Counted from the stretch's first letter, positions 45,424-53,926 are shown. The stretch: 64,000 bases of DNA from Bradyrhizobium sp. URHD0069 (GCF_000701345.1 NZ_KL370777.1:131467-195466), one strand, 5' to 3'. Program-made: numbers and translations. The notes: generated by a model from the letters alone, not told the origin.

Positions 45424-46053
45424 ATGACAAAGCCGTGGCCCCGCCGGGTGCATCGCAGAGCAAGTTCATTGGCAGTTCTGTCAATTCTGGTGCTATCGAA
45501 CTTCGGCCTTGGAACTGCTTACGGACAACAGACCGCAAAGCCGGAAGGGGCCGCGCCAACCGAAAGGCCTCCCGGCCAGGAGTTCGCGCTGCGCGGCCAA
45601 CGCGCGGCAAGAGAGATCAAGTACTCCGACTGGCACAAGTATTGTTTCAAGGTCCCCCGAACGAACATGGTCTGCCGGACCACTATCGCCGGCACGTTCG
45701 AAACAGGCCAGTCCGCCGTCCGCATCGACCTGATTGAACGCGAGGGCGACAAGACCGCGCGGCTGCAACTGTTCCTTCCCGTCGGCCTGTACCTGCAGGC
45801 CGGCGTCAAAATCACGATCGATCAGGGCGCCGCCTATCGGATCCCCTACATCTGGTGCCTCACCAATACCTGCATCGCCGCTGATCTCGCCGATCCGAAA
45901 CTGATCGGGGAAATGGAGACCGGCCAAAAGCTCCTGCTTGAGGTCGTCGATTCCAGCGTACTGACGGTGAGTACCTCACTGCCGCTCAATCAGTTCGCTA
46001 CGGTTCGGCAAGGGATTCCGACGCAGACCTTTGAACAAGCCATCGACGAGTGA
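45424..46053 (+). CDS. invasion-associated locus B (IalB) family protein
   Basis: A 209-residue exported protein with a signal segment (about 12-35), a Pro/Ala-rich linker and an IalB domain. It shows a WHKYCF strand, MVCRTTIAGTF, LFLPVGLYLQAGVKITIDQG and PYIWCLTNTCIAADLADPKLI. Paired cysteines fit the family. The role in IalB proteins outside pathogens is unclear; envelope stress has been suggested. It probably shares the FixK-type promoter of the preceding hydrolase. Confidence 0.85.
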   Translation: MTKPWPRRVHRRASSLAVLSILVLSNFGLGTAYGQQTAKPEGAAPTERPPGQEFALRGQRAAREIKYSDWHKYCFKVPRTNMVCRTTIAGTFETGQSAVRIDLIEREGDKTARLQLFLPVGLYLQAGVKITIDQGAAYRIPYIWCLTNTCIAADLADPKLIGEMETGQKLLLEVVDSSVLTVSTSLPLNQFATVRQGIPTQTFEQAIDE

Positions 46054-46078
46054 TGCAAGGATCGAGACGACGACCGAC

Positions 46079-46453
46079 CTATGCCAGCCCGGCCGACGCT
46101 TTCTCGATCGGCTCGATCAGCGACTTCGCCGAGAACGGCTTGGTGAGGTAGGCGATGCATCCGGATTCCAGCGCAGCCATGCGGGTGGCATCGCTGTCGT
46201 TCGCGGTGATGTAGATGACCGGCACGAAATTTCCAGCAGCCTTGAGACGATGCCTCAGCTCGATCCCGGACTCATCGTTCAGGTTGATGTCGAGAATGAC
46301 GCAAATCGCTTGTTCGAAATCGTCGTGGTTTCGAAAAGCCTCCGCAGACGGAAACAGGACACTGTCGTAACCGTGTTCACGGAGCAGACGTTTCACTCCC
46401 TTGAGCGTCCCGGCATCATCATCTACGACAAAGACGGTGTTTCGATTTGGCAA
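46079..46453 (-). CDS. stand-alone response-regulator receiver protein
   Basis: A 124-residue CheY-like receiver with the acid pair VFVVDDDAG, phospho-acceptor Asp in ILDINLNDES, switch Thr in YITANDSD and Lys in YLTKPFSAKSL. FixJ-type spacing is seen (VDDDxxxxKGVKRLLREHGY). There is no output domain, so it acts by protein interaction or as a phosphate sink. A 22-bp palindrome with ATTGTCCC/GGGACAAT arms lies 71-92 bases upstream, and the same motif precedes the sensor-kinase operon. Confidence 0.85.
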   Translation of the reverse strand: MPNRNTVFVVDDDAGTLKGVKRLLREHGYDSVLFPSAEAFRNHDDFEQAICVILDINLNDESGIELRHRLKAAGNFVPVIYITANDSDATRMAALESGCIAYLTKPFSAKSLIEPIEKASAGLA

Positions 46454-46523
46454 GAACGATATCCCTAGTCTGCCGCATAACTTTCACATCCCACGTCTCC
46501 GTATGCCTCGCACAGCGCATTCG

Positions 46524-46545
46524 CTATTGTCCCATGGGACAATAG
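46524..46545. promoter_or_regulatory. palindromic operator ATTGTCCC-AT-GGGACAAT, site 1
   Basis: A perfect 22-bp palindrome: CT, then ATTGTCCC-AT-GGGACAAT, then AG. It is centred 81 bases upstream of the receiver gene (46453) and just beyond the stop of the FixJ-like gene. It matches site 2 at 49205-49224. I propose it as a binding site of the LuxR-type regulator encoded at 46572-47210. Confidence 0.7.
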
Positions 46546-46571
46546 GAACGCAAAAGCTGTCGAGAGATCGC

Positions 46572-47210
46572 CTATGCCGTCGGTCCGTTACCCGACGTAT
46601 CACCAAAAACGCCGACCCGCTCGGCAAGGGAAACAAGTTCCGCCAAGGATTGGACTTGCATTTTCTCCATCACCCTATGGCGATGCGCCTTGATTGTGCG
46701 CTCGGTCGTGCCCAACGCGTTGGCGACCTCTTTGTTGGTCTTGCCGCGAATGACAAGTTCGAAGACTTCCCGCTCGCGCGGCGTCAATGCCGCAATATGA
46801 GCGCGAACGATGTCAAGCTTGCCCTTCAGGCCACGTGCCGCTTCTTGATGCGCCATGGCCCGCTCAATTGCGTGAAGAAGCTCGTCCGATGATACGGGCT
46901 TGGTCAGAACATCCTCCGCGCCCGCCTTGATGGCTTGCACCGTGATCGGAACATCGGGATAGCCGGTGAGAAACACGATCGGCAGGGTCAAGCCGAGCTC
47001 GCTGAGGCGACCCTGCAGCTCGGGACCGCTCAATCCCGGTATCCGTACATCGAGAAGGATACAGCCTGGACCGTTTTCATCCGGCAAGCGATCAAGCAAT
47101 TGCTGGGCCGACGCATAGGTCGCGACCTCATAGCCGGCTTTCTTCAAACGACGTTCGATCGCCGTTCGGAACGAAGCATCGTCGTCAACGACATGCACAC
47201 GCCCCGGCAA
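46572..47210 (-). CDS. FixJ/LuxR-type two-component response regulator
   Basis: A 212-residue regulator. The receiver domain (about 1-120) has VHVVDDDASF, phospho-acceptor Asp in ILLDVRIPG, FLTGYPDVP and LTKPVSSDEL. A LuxR-type HTH (about 140-205) follows, with LTPREREVFELVIRGKTNKEVANALGTTERTIKAH. It lies 9 bases after the sensor-kinase gene, forming a clear cognate pair. The ATTGTCCC palindromes upstream of the kinase and upstream of the receiver gene are probable targets, implying autoregulation. Confidence 0.9.
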   Translation of the reverse strand: MPGRVHVVDDDASFRTAIERRLKKAGYEVATYASAQQLLDRLPDENGPGCILLDVRIPGLSGPELQGRLSELGLTLPIVFLTGYPDVPITVQAIKAGAEDVLTKPVSSDELLHAIERAMAHQEAARGLKGKLDIVRAHIAALTPREREVFELVIRGKTNKEVANALGTTERTIKAHRHRVMEKMQVQSLAELVSLAERVGVFGDTSGNGPTA

Positions 47211-47219
47211 GAGTCTCTC

Positions 47220-49061
47220 CTACGATAAGGCGAGTGGCAGAGACAGACGAAACACCGCGCCTCCACCAGTCTGGTTCTCTGCCCAGATACGTCCCTTGTG
47301 CGCCTGAACGATGGTACGTGCGATCGACAGGCCTATTCCCATACCTTGCTGCTTGGTCGTAAAAAACGGATCGAAAACCTCGTTCAGCTTTTCCGGCGGA
47401 ATTCCGGGACCGGAATCCGAGATCGAAACGACTGCGGACGATTCTCCATTCTTTTCGGTTCGACCAATCACTGTCCGCCCGTACGGCATCGGGACCATCG
47501 CATCCATGCTGTTCAAGATCAAGTTCATGATGACTTGCTGCAGCTGAACCGGATCGCCCTTCACCCATAAAGATGAAGCAGATGGCTTCAAATACATAGC
47601 AACGTTTCGAGCCGAGGCCTGTACCGACAGGAAATCGAATACTTCGCGCAGAGTATCGTTGATGTCGATGTCCTTGGATTCATACGGCGCTCTCGTCAGA
47701 AAGCTGCGCATCCGATGAATGACTTCGCTGGCGCGCAGGTCATCTCGTCTTATATCGGCAAGTATTTCTTTGATCTCACTCAAGTCTGGAGACGGAGAAT
47801 TCAATATCAGTTGCGCCGTCTCGGTATTGGTTAAAATTGTACCCAGAGGCTGATTGAGCTCATGCGCGATCGAAGAAGACAGTTCTCCGGCTGTCGCGTG
47901 GCGATTCACATGGGCCAGCTCCGTCATGCGATGCCGAGATTCAAGTTCGGCATCGTTCCGCTTGTGCCGCTCATGCAGCAGAACGGAGATCAACGCGGCC
48001 TGCATCAGCAGCGCCGCCGCGATGGCGATAGTTTGCCATCGATACCTCTCCCAAAGACTCGACTCGCGAAAATAAATTTCACTGCCGGGAGGCAGGTTGG
48101 ACTCGCTGACACCCCACCGCTGCATCTGCAGCCAATTGAAGATCGGCTTCACGGCATCCGCAACCGCCGGCGGCATGCTGGACGCCGGCTCGCCATTCAG
48201 AACTCGAAGCGCCAGCCTGCCGACGTCTTCACCCATTCGATGGGGAAGGAGTACGAACCCTCCCGCGCCGCCCGGCGCAAGAAACGTCTCGGCCGCGACC
48301 ACAATCGGCCGGTTTGCCTTTTCTGCAATGAGCGAGACAGCCGTAGCCGGCGGAAAGTAGGTGCCCTGCCCGTCGGAAAACATCGCCGAATAGATGATCG
48401 CGCTCTTATCAGGCAGGGCCGCAACCCCCTTCCGCACTTCAGCCATCGTTTGGCCGACGAAGTCGATCACGTCCAATCCGGCAGCCGCGACGGGAATTTC
48501 CTCCTTCCAGTTCTTGTAGATAGACAAGCCATCCCAGGCATCGCCGACGAATACAACGGTTTGAAGTCCGGGCACCATCGCACGTGCCGCTTTGATAGAG
48601 TCCGCCAGCGGCACTTTGACGATGTTGCCGGTCACGTTGTCGGGCAGGCGCAACCGTGCCAGATCGATCTCGTCCACCATCGCGAAGACGACCGGGACTC
48701 CCGGCCACAATTCAGAGCGCCAACGCAGTACCAGCTCGAGGGTCGCGGATCCGACCGATACGACAGTGCCTATCGGAATACCGTGATACTTATCCCCGAA
48801 GTACCGCTGCAGGTTTGCCTCATGGTTCCTTCCGTGGAAGCGGCTTAGATCGAGGCTTTCGGTGTAAAGCGTTATGTGCGATTGGCGGTCGGCGGTCACT
48901 GCCGAACGCAATCCTGAAAACACCTGATGGTAGAATGGCCCGCGCATATCGGATTGATCGAGCACCAATATCGATCTCGGGCGCGCTTCCTGCGCCGTCA
49001 CTTGAATCGGCGTGAGTAGCGCAGCGACGCTAAAGAACAATGCACTGAGGTGCATGATCAT
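47220..49061 (-). CDS. sensor histidine kinase with periplasmic ABC-substrate-binding-like domain
   Basis: A 613-residue kinase with a signal/anchor (MIMHLSALFFSVAALL) and an ABC_sub_bind-type periplasmic sensor (about 28-330; RSILVLDQSDMRGPFYHQVF). A TM segment (about 345-370, TIAIAAALLMQAALISVLL) is followed by HisKA (SSSIAHELNQPLGTILTN) and HATPase (NLILNSMDAM, DSGPGIPPEKL, GMGIGLSIARTIV). The frame runs to 49289, but the signal peptide fixes the start near 49061. It should sense a periplasmic small molecule and phosphorylate the FixJ-type regulator encoded 9 bases downstream. Confidence 0.87.
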   Translation of the reverse strand: MIMHLSALFFSVAALLTPIQVTAQEARPRSILVLDQSDMRGPFYHQVFSGLRSAVTADRQSHITLYTESLDLSRFHGRNHEANLQRYFGDKYHGIPIGTVVSVGSATLELVLRWRSELWPGVPVVFAMVDEIDLARLRLPDNVTGNIVKVPLADSIKAARAMVPGLQTVVFVGDAWDGLSIYKNWKEEIPVAAAGLDVIDFVGQTMAEVRKGVAALPDKSAIIYSAMFSDGQGTYFPPATAVSLIAEKANRPIVVAAETFLAPGGAGGFVLLPHRMGEDVGRLALRVLNGEPASSMPPAVADAVKPIFNWLQMQRWGVSESNLPPGSEIYFRESSLWERYRWQTIAIAAALLMQAALISVLLHERHKRNDAELESRHRMTELAHVNRHATAGELSSSIAHELNQPLGTILTNTETAQLILNSPSPDLSEIKEILADIRRDDLRASEVIHRMRSFLTRAPYESKDIDINDTLREVFDFLSVQASARNVAMYLKPSASSLWVKGDPVQLQQVIMNLILNSMDAMVPMPYGRTVIGRTEKNGESSAVVSISDSGPGIPPEKLNEVFDPFFTTKQQGMGIGLSIARTIVQAHKGRIWAENQTGGGAVFRLSLPLALS

Positions 49062-49204
49062 TCGGCAGGACCGACGTTGGAGCTCAATCAACGTTAGCAC
49101 CTGATCTTGCCCGTGAGAATAAGCACGCGGAGTCGCTCGCCGAGGCGTTCGGCCCAAGGATGCTGCACCGCCAAACCTGTCCGCTTGGGCAACGGCCTTC
49201 CGGT

Positions 49205-49238
49205 CATTGTCCCTTAGGACAATGCCCCTAAAGGCAAT
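49205..49238. promoter_or_regulatory. palindromic operator ATTGTCCC-TT-AGGACAAT, site 2, with a degenerate third copy
   Basis: CATTGTCC-CTTA-GGACAATG (49205-49224) is a perfect dyad. A weaker copy, AATGCCCC-TA-AAGGCAAT (49221-49238), follows and matches site 2 at 13 of 18 positions. They lie about 145-180 bases upstream of the sensor-kinase start and also upstream of the divergent FixK-like gene at 49373. Confidence 0.65.
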
Positions 49239-49372
49239 AGCGCCCCGTGCACATCCTGATTTAAGGCAATCCTGCCGGAGTGTGGCCACCGGGGATGACG
49301 GGGGATTTTGCGGCCTCCTTACATCCCAGGCCCTGATGATGCGAAAAAATTGTCTAAACGCGGAGGGGATCG

Positions 49373-50044
49373 ATGTTTGTCAACGTCAACGGCCATCCCG
49401 GCAGCAGGCCGAAAGCTCTCGGAGAGCTGGGCGAGCTTTCCCGAGCACGGATAGTCCCGAGCGAATTCAGATACAACAAGGGCACGGAAATCTACGGAGA
49501 GGCAGAGCCGGCCGACTATATCTATCAGGTCGTTGACGGCGCGGCTCGGAGCTACAAGCTCCTCTCCGACGGACGCCGCCAGATCGGCGCCTTCCACTTG
49601 GTCGGCGACATCTTTGGCCTGGAAAATGGATTGGTCCATCGGTTTACCGCAGAAGCGATCGTCGACACGACCGTGCGACTGATGAAGCGCTGCAGCCTGG
49701 AGCATGTGGCGGAAAGCGACGTATTCGTCGCGCTCGACCTCCTGAATATGACGACCAGCAACCTTCAGCACGCCGAGGACCACATGCTGCTCCTGGGACG
49801 CAAGACATCTCTTGAGCGCGTTGCCGCCTTCCTGCTGGAGATGGACCGCCGCCTGACCGCCGCCGGCGTAATCGCCCTTCCGATGTGCCGTCGCGATATC
49901 GCCGACTATCTCGGCCTTACTCTCGAAACCGTATCCCGGGCGCTATCATATCTTCACGGCAAGGGCATCCTCGGCTTCCTCGGCCAGACCCAGCGGCAAA
50001 TCGTGCTGCTGGACCGGGTACGGTTGGCCGAACTAGACCTTTAG
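49373..50044 (+). CDS. CRP/FNR-family regulator, FixK type
   Basis: A 223-residue regulator. A cyclic-nucleotide-binding-like beta barrel (about 30-120) and dimer helix (130-160) precede a CRP-type HTH (170-200) with DIADYLGLTLETVSRALSYLHGKG. The recognition residues E185, S188 and R189 match the FNR/FixK pattern that reads TTGAT half-sites. No N-terminal four-cysteine [4Fe-4S] set exists, so it is FixK-like, not FNR itself. Cys172 (LPMCRRDI) lies just before the HTH; FixK2 of Bradyrhizobium has a redox-sensitive cysteine in this region (from memory). It probably serves many of the boxes in this window. No such box precedes the gene. Confidence 0.85.
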   Translation: MFVNVNGHPGSRPKALGELGELSRARIVPSEFRYNKGTEIYGEAEPADYIYQVVDGAARSYKLLSDGRRQIGAFHLVGDIFGLENGLVHRFTAEAIVDTTVRLMKRCSLEHVAESDVFVALDLLNMTTSNLQHAEDHMLLLGRKTSLERVAAFLLEMDRRLTAAGVIALPMCRRDIADYLGLTLETVSRALSYLHGKGILGFLGQTQRQIVLLDRVRLAELDL

Positions 50045-50406
50045 GCCGAGGCTCCGATCGCCCCTTCATTCCCGGGCCGTCAGGCCGCCGGCGTAGAGAG
50101 CCGGAGATTGGAGATTCATTGAATGTCCAATGCCCGGTACTGTGATCGGCAGTTACGCTCGCGCTGCGGAAGATCGCGTTCGAAAGCGGCCGGCTGATGC
50201 AGGCCCAAATCCTTTTCTGAAGAGCGCCGATCTGCTTCCGCTTCCAGAGGCCGTCACCGCGGCGGTCGCTAGCATCGGTGCGGAACGCAGCAAAGGTCGA
50301 TAAACAGCGACGCCGACCGCCAAGGGAGAAGCTTGATACAGATCAATGGTCCATCTTCCGAGCTTCAGCTTCAATGGTGAGAGTCCGACGATTATCGGAG
50401 CCTCCA
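50045..50406. other. 362-base gap before CoA-transferase genes
   Basis: It contains the FixK-type box at 50333. A 57-codon frame from an ATG at 50130 to a stop at 50303 is open, but its ribosome site is poor and no family is recognised, so I leave it as a possible small gene only. Confidence 0.35.
50333..50346. promoter_or_regulatory. FixK/FNR-type box TTGAT-ACAG-ATCAA
   Basis: Perfect dyad centred 67 bases upstream of the CoA-transferase alpha start. A -41.5 placement predicts a leader of about 26 bases that includes the GGAG ribosome site. Confidence 0.77.
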
Positions 50407-51054
50407 ATGAAACCCATCTCCGCGGAAGAAGCGATCGCGATGATCCCCAACGGCGCGACCGTTATGGTCGGCGGATTCATGGGAGTTGGGACCCCGGAAC
50501 GCCTGCTGGACGAACTGGTCAGGCAGCGGAAATCCGAACTCTCCATCATCAGCAACGACGCCGCTGTCCCCGGCAAAGGTGTCGGAAAATTATTCGATGC
50601 CGCGCTCGTCTCGACGCTGACGACGAGCCACATCGGACTCAATCCGAACGTACAGAAGCAGATGATGGCTAACAAAGTCGCGGTCAACCTGGTGCCTCAG
50701 GGCACTTTCGTCGAGCGCATTCGGGCTGGCGGCTGCGGCCTGGGAGGTGTGCTGACGCCGACCGGCGTCGGGACCATCGTCGAGGAAGGCAAGCGAAAGA
50801 TTGATGTCGACGGAAAGAGCTTCCTGCTCGAGACCGCGCTTCGCTCGGATTTCGCGCTGATCCATGCATTCCTGGCGGATTATCTCGGCAATCTTACCTA
50901 CGCGCTGACGGCGCGCAACTTCAATCCGGTTATGGCGATGGCGGCCGACACCGTCATCGTCACCGCGGAGCACATTGTTCCAGTCGGCGTCATCGCGCCC
51001 GATCACGTCGTAACGCCTGCGCCGCTCGTCGATTATCTCATCGCCAACGGGTGA
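50407..51054 (+). CDS. 3-oxoacid/short-chain CoA-transferase, alpha subunit
   Basis: A 215-residue family I CoA-transferase A subunit: AIAMIPNGATVMVGGFMGVGTPERLLDELV at the N terminus, TTSHIGLNPNVQKQMM, and LTPTGVGTIVEEGKRKIDVDGK. It pairs with the beta subunit 3 bases downstream. Such enzymes move CoA between acetoacetate, acetate, butyrate or succinate. The ATG at 50407 follows GGAG and fits the FixK box placement; the longer frame from 50278 is rejected. CoA transfer would fit fermentative acid or PHB-related metabolism. Confidence 0.9.
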   Translation: MKPISAEEAIAMIPNGATVMVGGFMGVGTPERLLDELVRQRKSELSIISNDAAVPGKGVGKLFDAALVSTLTTSHIGLNPNVQKQMMANKVAVNLVPQGTFVERIRAGGCGLGGVLTPTGVGTIVEEGKRKIDVDGKSFLLETALRSDFALIHAFLADYLGNLTYALTARNFNPVMAMAADTVIVTAEHIVPVGVIAPDHVVTPAPLVDYLIANG

Positions 51055-51057
51055 ACC

Positions 51058-51708
51058 ATGGATGCTCAATCGCTCATTGCGCGACGCGTGGCGCTCGAAC
51101 TTCGCTCGGGCAACCTTGTCAATCTCGGCATCGGGATTCCGACCCTGGTCGCGAACTACATTCCGCCCGACCTCAAGGTATTCTTCCAGTCGGAAAACGG
51201 ATTGATCGGTACCGGACCAATTCCGGAACAAGGCATGGCCCATCCGTTGCTCACGGACGCGGCCGGCCGGCCGATCACTGCGCTACCCGGCGCATGCACC
51301 TTCGACAGCGCGATGTCGTTCGGATTGATCCGCGGCGGACATGTGGACGTGACTGTTCTCGGCGGCCTTCAGGTCGACGCCGAAGGGCACCTGGCGAACT
51401 GGATGATCCCCGGCAAGATGGTGCCGGGGATGGGTGGCGCGATGGACCTGGTGAGCGGCGCAAAGCGCGTCATCGTCGCCATGCAGCACGCCGCGAAAGG
51501 GAAATCGAAGATCGTCCAGAAATGCGCCCTGCCGCTGACGTCTTCGCGGCCGGTCGATCTGGTCGTCACCGATATGGCCGTGATCGGTTTTTCCGGCGGA
51601 AGGATAACGCTGCAGGAGACCGCCCCGGGCGTCACCGTCGCCGAGGTTATGGCGGTGACGGAGGCGGACTTGTTCATTCCAGCCGAGGTTCCGCAAATGA
51701 ATATCTGA
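51058..51708 (+). CDS. 3-oxoacid/short-chain CoA-transferase, beta subunit
   Basis: A 216-residue family I CoA-transferase B subunit with the catalytic glutamate in SENGLIG (Glu46), NLGIGIPTLVANYI, and GAMDLVSGAKRVIVAMQH. It completes the heterodimeric enzyme with the preceding gene. The acyl substrate is not fixed by sequence; AtoDA and ScoAB are both possible names, so I give none. Confidence 0.9.
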   Translation: MDAQSLIARRVALELRSGNLVNLGIGIPTLVANYIPPDLKVFFQSENGLIGTGPIPEQGMAHPLLTDAAGRPITALPGACTFDSAMSFGLIRGGHVDVTVLGGLQVDAEGHLANWMIPGKMVPGMGGAMDLVSGAKRVIVAMQHAAKGKSKIVQKCALPLTSSRPVDLVVTDMAVIGFSGGRITLQETAPGVTVAEVMAVTEADLFIPAEVPQMNI

Positions 51709-51776
51709 CCAGCGCGTGAGTGAACCGAGATGCGACCGCTGGAAACGCATGGTGGTGTGACCCGTGGGGATCAAAG

Positions 51777-52061
51777 ATGAAGCATACTTGGTATGTTACC
51801 TTTGAAGTACCGAGGAGAGGCACGTTGGTCCGTAGGCGAAGCCCTCGATCAACCCGAACGTTTGAGACCGAAACGGAAGCCAAGAATTTCGCCCGAATGA
51901 AGCTCGACGACGGGCTAATCGTCACCGCCGGTACGATCAACCCTCACGTTCCGAGAAGAGCGATTCCTTCGGGCAACATTCCGTCCTGGCTTGGACACGA
52001 ACAGGAACGGGAATCTGCGGGTCCGGACGGCGGTCGCGAACCATCGGGGAAGGCAGAGTAA
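51777..52061 (+). CDS. small hypothetical cytosolic protein
   Basis: A 94-residue protein opening MKHTWYVTFEVPRRGTLVRRRSPRSTRTFETETEAKNFARM (described by segments: WYVTFEVP strand, basic loop, TETEAKNFAR helix). It continues GLIVTAGTINPHVPRR and a polar tail with PSWLGHEQ. A start at 51777 follows GGGGATCAAAG. I associate this compact strand-helix layout with small proteins of Bradyrhizobium but know no function. Confidence 0.6.
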   Translation: MKHTWYVTFEVPRRGTLVRRRSPRSTRTFETETEAKNFARMKLDDGLIVTAGTINPHVPRRAIPSGNIPSWLGHEQERESAGPDGGREPSGKAE

Positions 52062-52370
52062 GGATTACCGGGATCATCGATATACTCACGCGGCATGCCC
52101 ATGGCTGACGGGTATGAACGACAAGCAACGCACGGCTCGCGCGCGGGAGCTGGCAAGAGAATGCGGCAAATAGTACCGCCGGAGCTCGCCGATTATTTCT
52201 CGGGTGTTGCCATTATGGCACGGGGGCTTTGGCCGCATGCCCTTACGCTTCGGTCTCATGCGCTAAGGCTTCGGTCTCACGCGCTTAGGCTGGAATCTGG
52301 AGATCAAGCGCAACGTTTGCAACAAACTTATCAGCGGTCGTCGAGAGACGGCGGGCATGGAGAATATCCA
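52062..52370. other. 309-base upstream region of the outer-membrane protein gene
   Basis: The frame in register with the outer-membrane gene stays open but contains repeats, not protein features. A 21-bp unit (GCTTCGGTCTCA-Y-GCGCTWAG) occurs at 52247-52267 and 52268-52288. The region probably forms a long leader. Confidence 0.45.
52247..52288. repeat. 21-bp tandem repeat in leader
   Basis: Two tandem copies of GCTTCGGTCTCAYGCGCTWAG differ at two positions. They lie 83-124 bases upstream of the outer-membrane protein start. Confidence 0.55.
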
Positions 52371-53138
52371 ATGAAGAAGTTTTTGCTGGCTACGGTTGGT
52401 TTACTAGCATTGGGGATGGCAGCTCCCGCGTCGGCTGCTGATATGCCTGTCAAGGCACCACCGCCCCCGCCGCCTCCGATTTACAGCTGGACCGGCTTTT
52501 ACATCGGCGGCAACGGCGGCTGGGCCCAGAGCCGCAATTGCCTGGATTTCCTTGGGGTGGGTGGGCTAATCATCGAGGAGGGCTGCCGCGAACGGTCCGG
52601 AGGCGTCGCCGGCGGGCAGATCGGCTACCGTTGGCAAGCCAATCAGTTTGTTGTCGGCGTGGAAGCTCAGGGCGATTGGGCGGATCTCAGCAGCTCGCGC
52701 ATCAGCGTTATCAATCCAGCGTTCTCGACCCGCACCAAAACTGATGCCATCGGCCTTTTCACCGGCCAGCTTGGCTGGGCCTGGAACCAGGCGCTGGTGT
52801 ACGTGAAGGGCGGCGCGGCGGTGACGGACAATCGCTTTAGCATATTTGACACGCTTAGCGGCTTTGAAATCGCCTCGGCAAACGCGACCCGCTGGGGTGG
52901 TACTGTGGGCATCGGATTCGAGTACGGCTTCTCACCGGGTTGGTCTGTCGGTGTTGAATACGACCACCTTTTTATGGGCGACAACAACAATTCGTTCTCG
53001 GTCGCGAATCCGATCGTTGCCAATACGCTCAATCGCGTCAGGCAGGACGTGGACATGGTCACCGTGCGCTTCAATTACCGCTTCGGCTGGGGCACCATCG
53101 GGGGCTGGGGCACCAGCCCGGGCGTAGCGACATACTGA
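52371..53138 (+). CDS. outer-membrane beta-barrel protein (Omp25/Omp31 family)
   Basis: A 255-residue outer-membrane protein with a signal peptide (MKKFLLATVGLLALGMAAPASA), a DMPVKAPPPPPPP linker, then YSWTGFYIGGNGGWA, the classic start of the alphaproteobacterial 8-stranded barrel. It has repeated aromatic strands (GGQIGYRWQANQFVVGVEAQ, GWAWNQALVYVKGG, SVGVEYDHLFM) and a terminal VRFNYRFGW. The ATG at 52371 with GGAG upstream is preferred to the frame start at 52095. It is a surface protein linking membrane and cell wall. Confidence 0.9.
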   Translation: MKKFLLATVGLLALGMAAPASAADMPVKAPPPPPPPIYSWTGFYIGGNGGWAQSRNCLDFLGVGGLIIEEGCRERSGGVAGGQIGYRWQANQFVVGVEAQGDWADLSSSRISVINPAFSTRTKTDAIGLFTGQLGWAWNQALVYVKGGAAVTDNRFSIFDTLSGFEIASANATRWGGTVGIGFEYGFSPGWSVGVEYDHLFMGDNNNSFSVANPIVANTLNRVRQDVDMVTVRFNYRFGWGTIGGWGTSPGVATY

Positions 53139-53168
53139 CTTCGTCCTATTACGTTTCTCCAATAAGTT

Positions 53169-53190
53169 AGGCCGGCAGAAATGCCGGCCT
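53169..53190 (+). terminator. intrinsic terminator-like hairpin after omp gene
   Basis: AGGCCGGCA, loop GAAA, TGCCGGCCT: a perfect 9-bp stem 30 bases after the stop, followed by GGTTGTTC. It probably terminates both the omp gene and, from the other side, the leftward gene ending at 53258. Confidence 0.7.
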
Positions 53191-53257
53191 GGTTGTTCAC
53201 GCCCCGGCCAACGCCTTGCAGGCGCGCCCGCTACCTCCTCACCGGATGCTGTTGCTC

Positions 53258-53704
53258 TCACCAAATCCTATTGCCAAACCAACCAAATTCCGGTTGCCGC
53301 GCGACCAGGAACGGCGGCGGCCCCGCACGTCTCTTTGCAATTTTGCGCTCGCGTTGCAGCTTCGCTTCTCGTTTTTTTGAATCGGATGATTGCAGCTGGC
53401 TGGCATCGGATGGTTGCAGTTGCGCAAATGCCTCCCGCTCCCTCGCCTTGCCAGATACGTCGGCGGCCCTCGCCGGCCCGGGGACGCGGGCCTCCATATT
53501 CGCGATCTGCGCAGGAACGATCGTCGGGAGGCTGGTGTCGTAAACAACGCGCTCCGGCCATTTCCGATCGGAATGAATGCGGACGACGGGCAAATTGGCA
53601 TTTGCCCTCTCCGCCGCCGGGAATTTCGGGAGAAATGCATCCAAAATAAGCAGCAGCGCGAGCAATACTCCGCCAACGAAGAAGAAATATCGCGCCAAGG
53701 GCAT
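53258..53704 (-). CDS. single-TM hypothetical protein
   Basis: A 148-residue protein with one N-terminal TM segment (MPLARYFFFVGGVLLALLLI), a periplasmic region with PVVRIHSDRKWPERVVYDTSLPTIVP, and a highly charged lysine/arginine-rich tail (KKREAKLQRERKIAKRRAG). GGAG six bases before the ATG at 53704 favours this start over 53716. A near-consensus FixK box (TTGAT-CGAA-GTCAG) is centred 62 bases upstream. The family is unnamed to me. Confidence 0.65.
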   Translation of the reverse strand: MPLARYFFFVGGVLLALLLILDAFLPKFPAAERANANLPVVRIHSDRKWPERVVYDTSLPTIVPAQIANMEARVPGPARAADVSGKAREREAFAQLQPSDASQLQSSDSKKREAKLQRERKIAKRRAGPPPFLVARQPEFGWFGNRIW

Positions 53705-53759
53705 TGGTTGCTCCATCTACCCCCTGGCGAGTACTCCAGGGTTGCATCTGGCAAGCATT

Positions 53760-53773
53760 GATCGAAGTCAGGC
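53760..53773. promoter_or_regulatory. near-consensus FixK/FNR box TTGAT-CGAA-GTCAG
   Basis: It differs from a full dyad at the last base and is centred 62 bases upstream of the 53704 start. This matches the spacing seen at the DUF2092 and DUF3300 genes. Confidence 0.5.
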
Positions 53774-53926
53774 CGCCAATGAGTAACGACGGCTTTCATG
53801 GCATCGTTGCGCAACCCGCCGCTTCTCTAAATATGGCCCTACCGGCAGATCGTCGTGTTTACCCATGCGACAGTGTGTTGGTCGATAGCTGGAGTTTCCA
53901 GCACCGCTCGATCCGATACACTTCGC

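Noticed and set aside
47862..48848. 328-codon rightward open frame opposite the sensor kinase
   Set aside because: It has arginine/histidine-rich shadow composition, antisense to a clear kinase domain.
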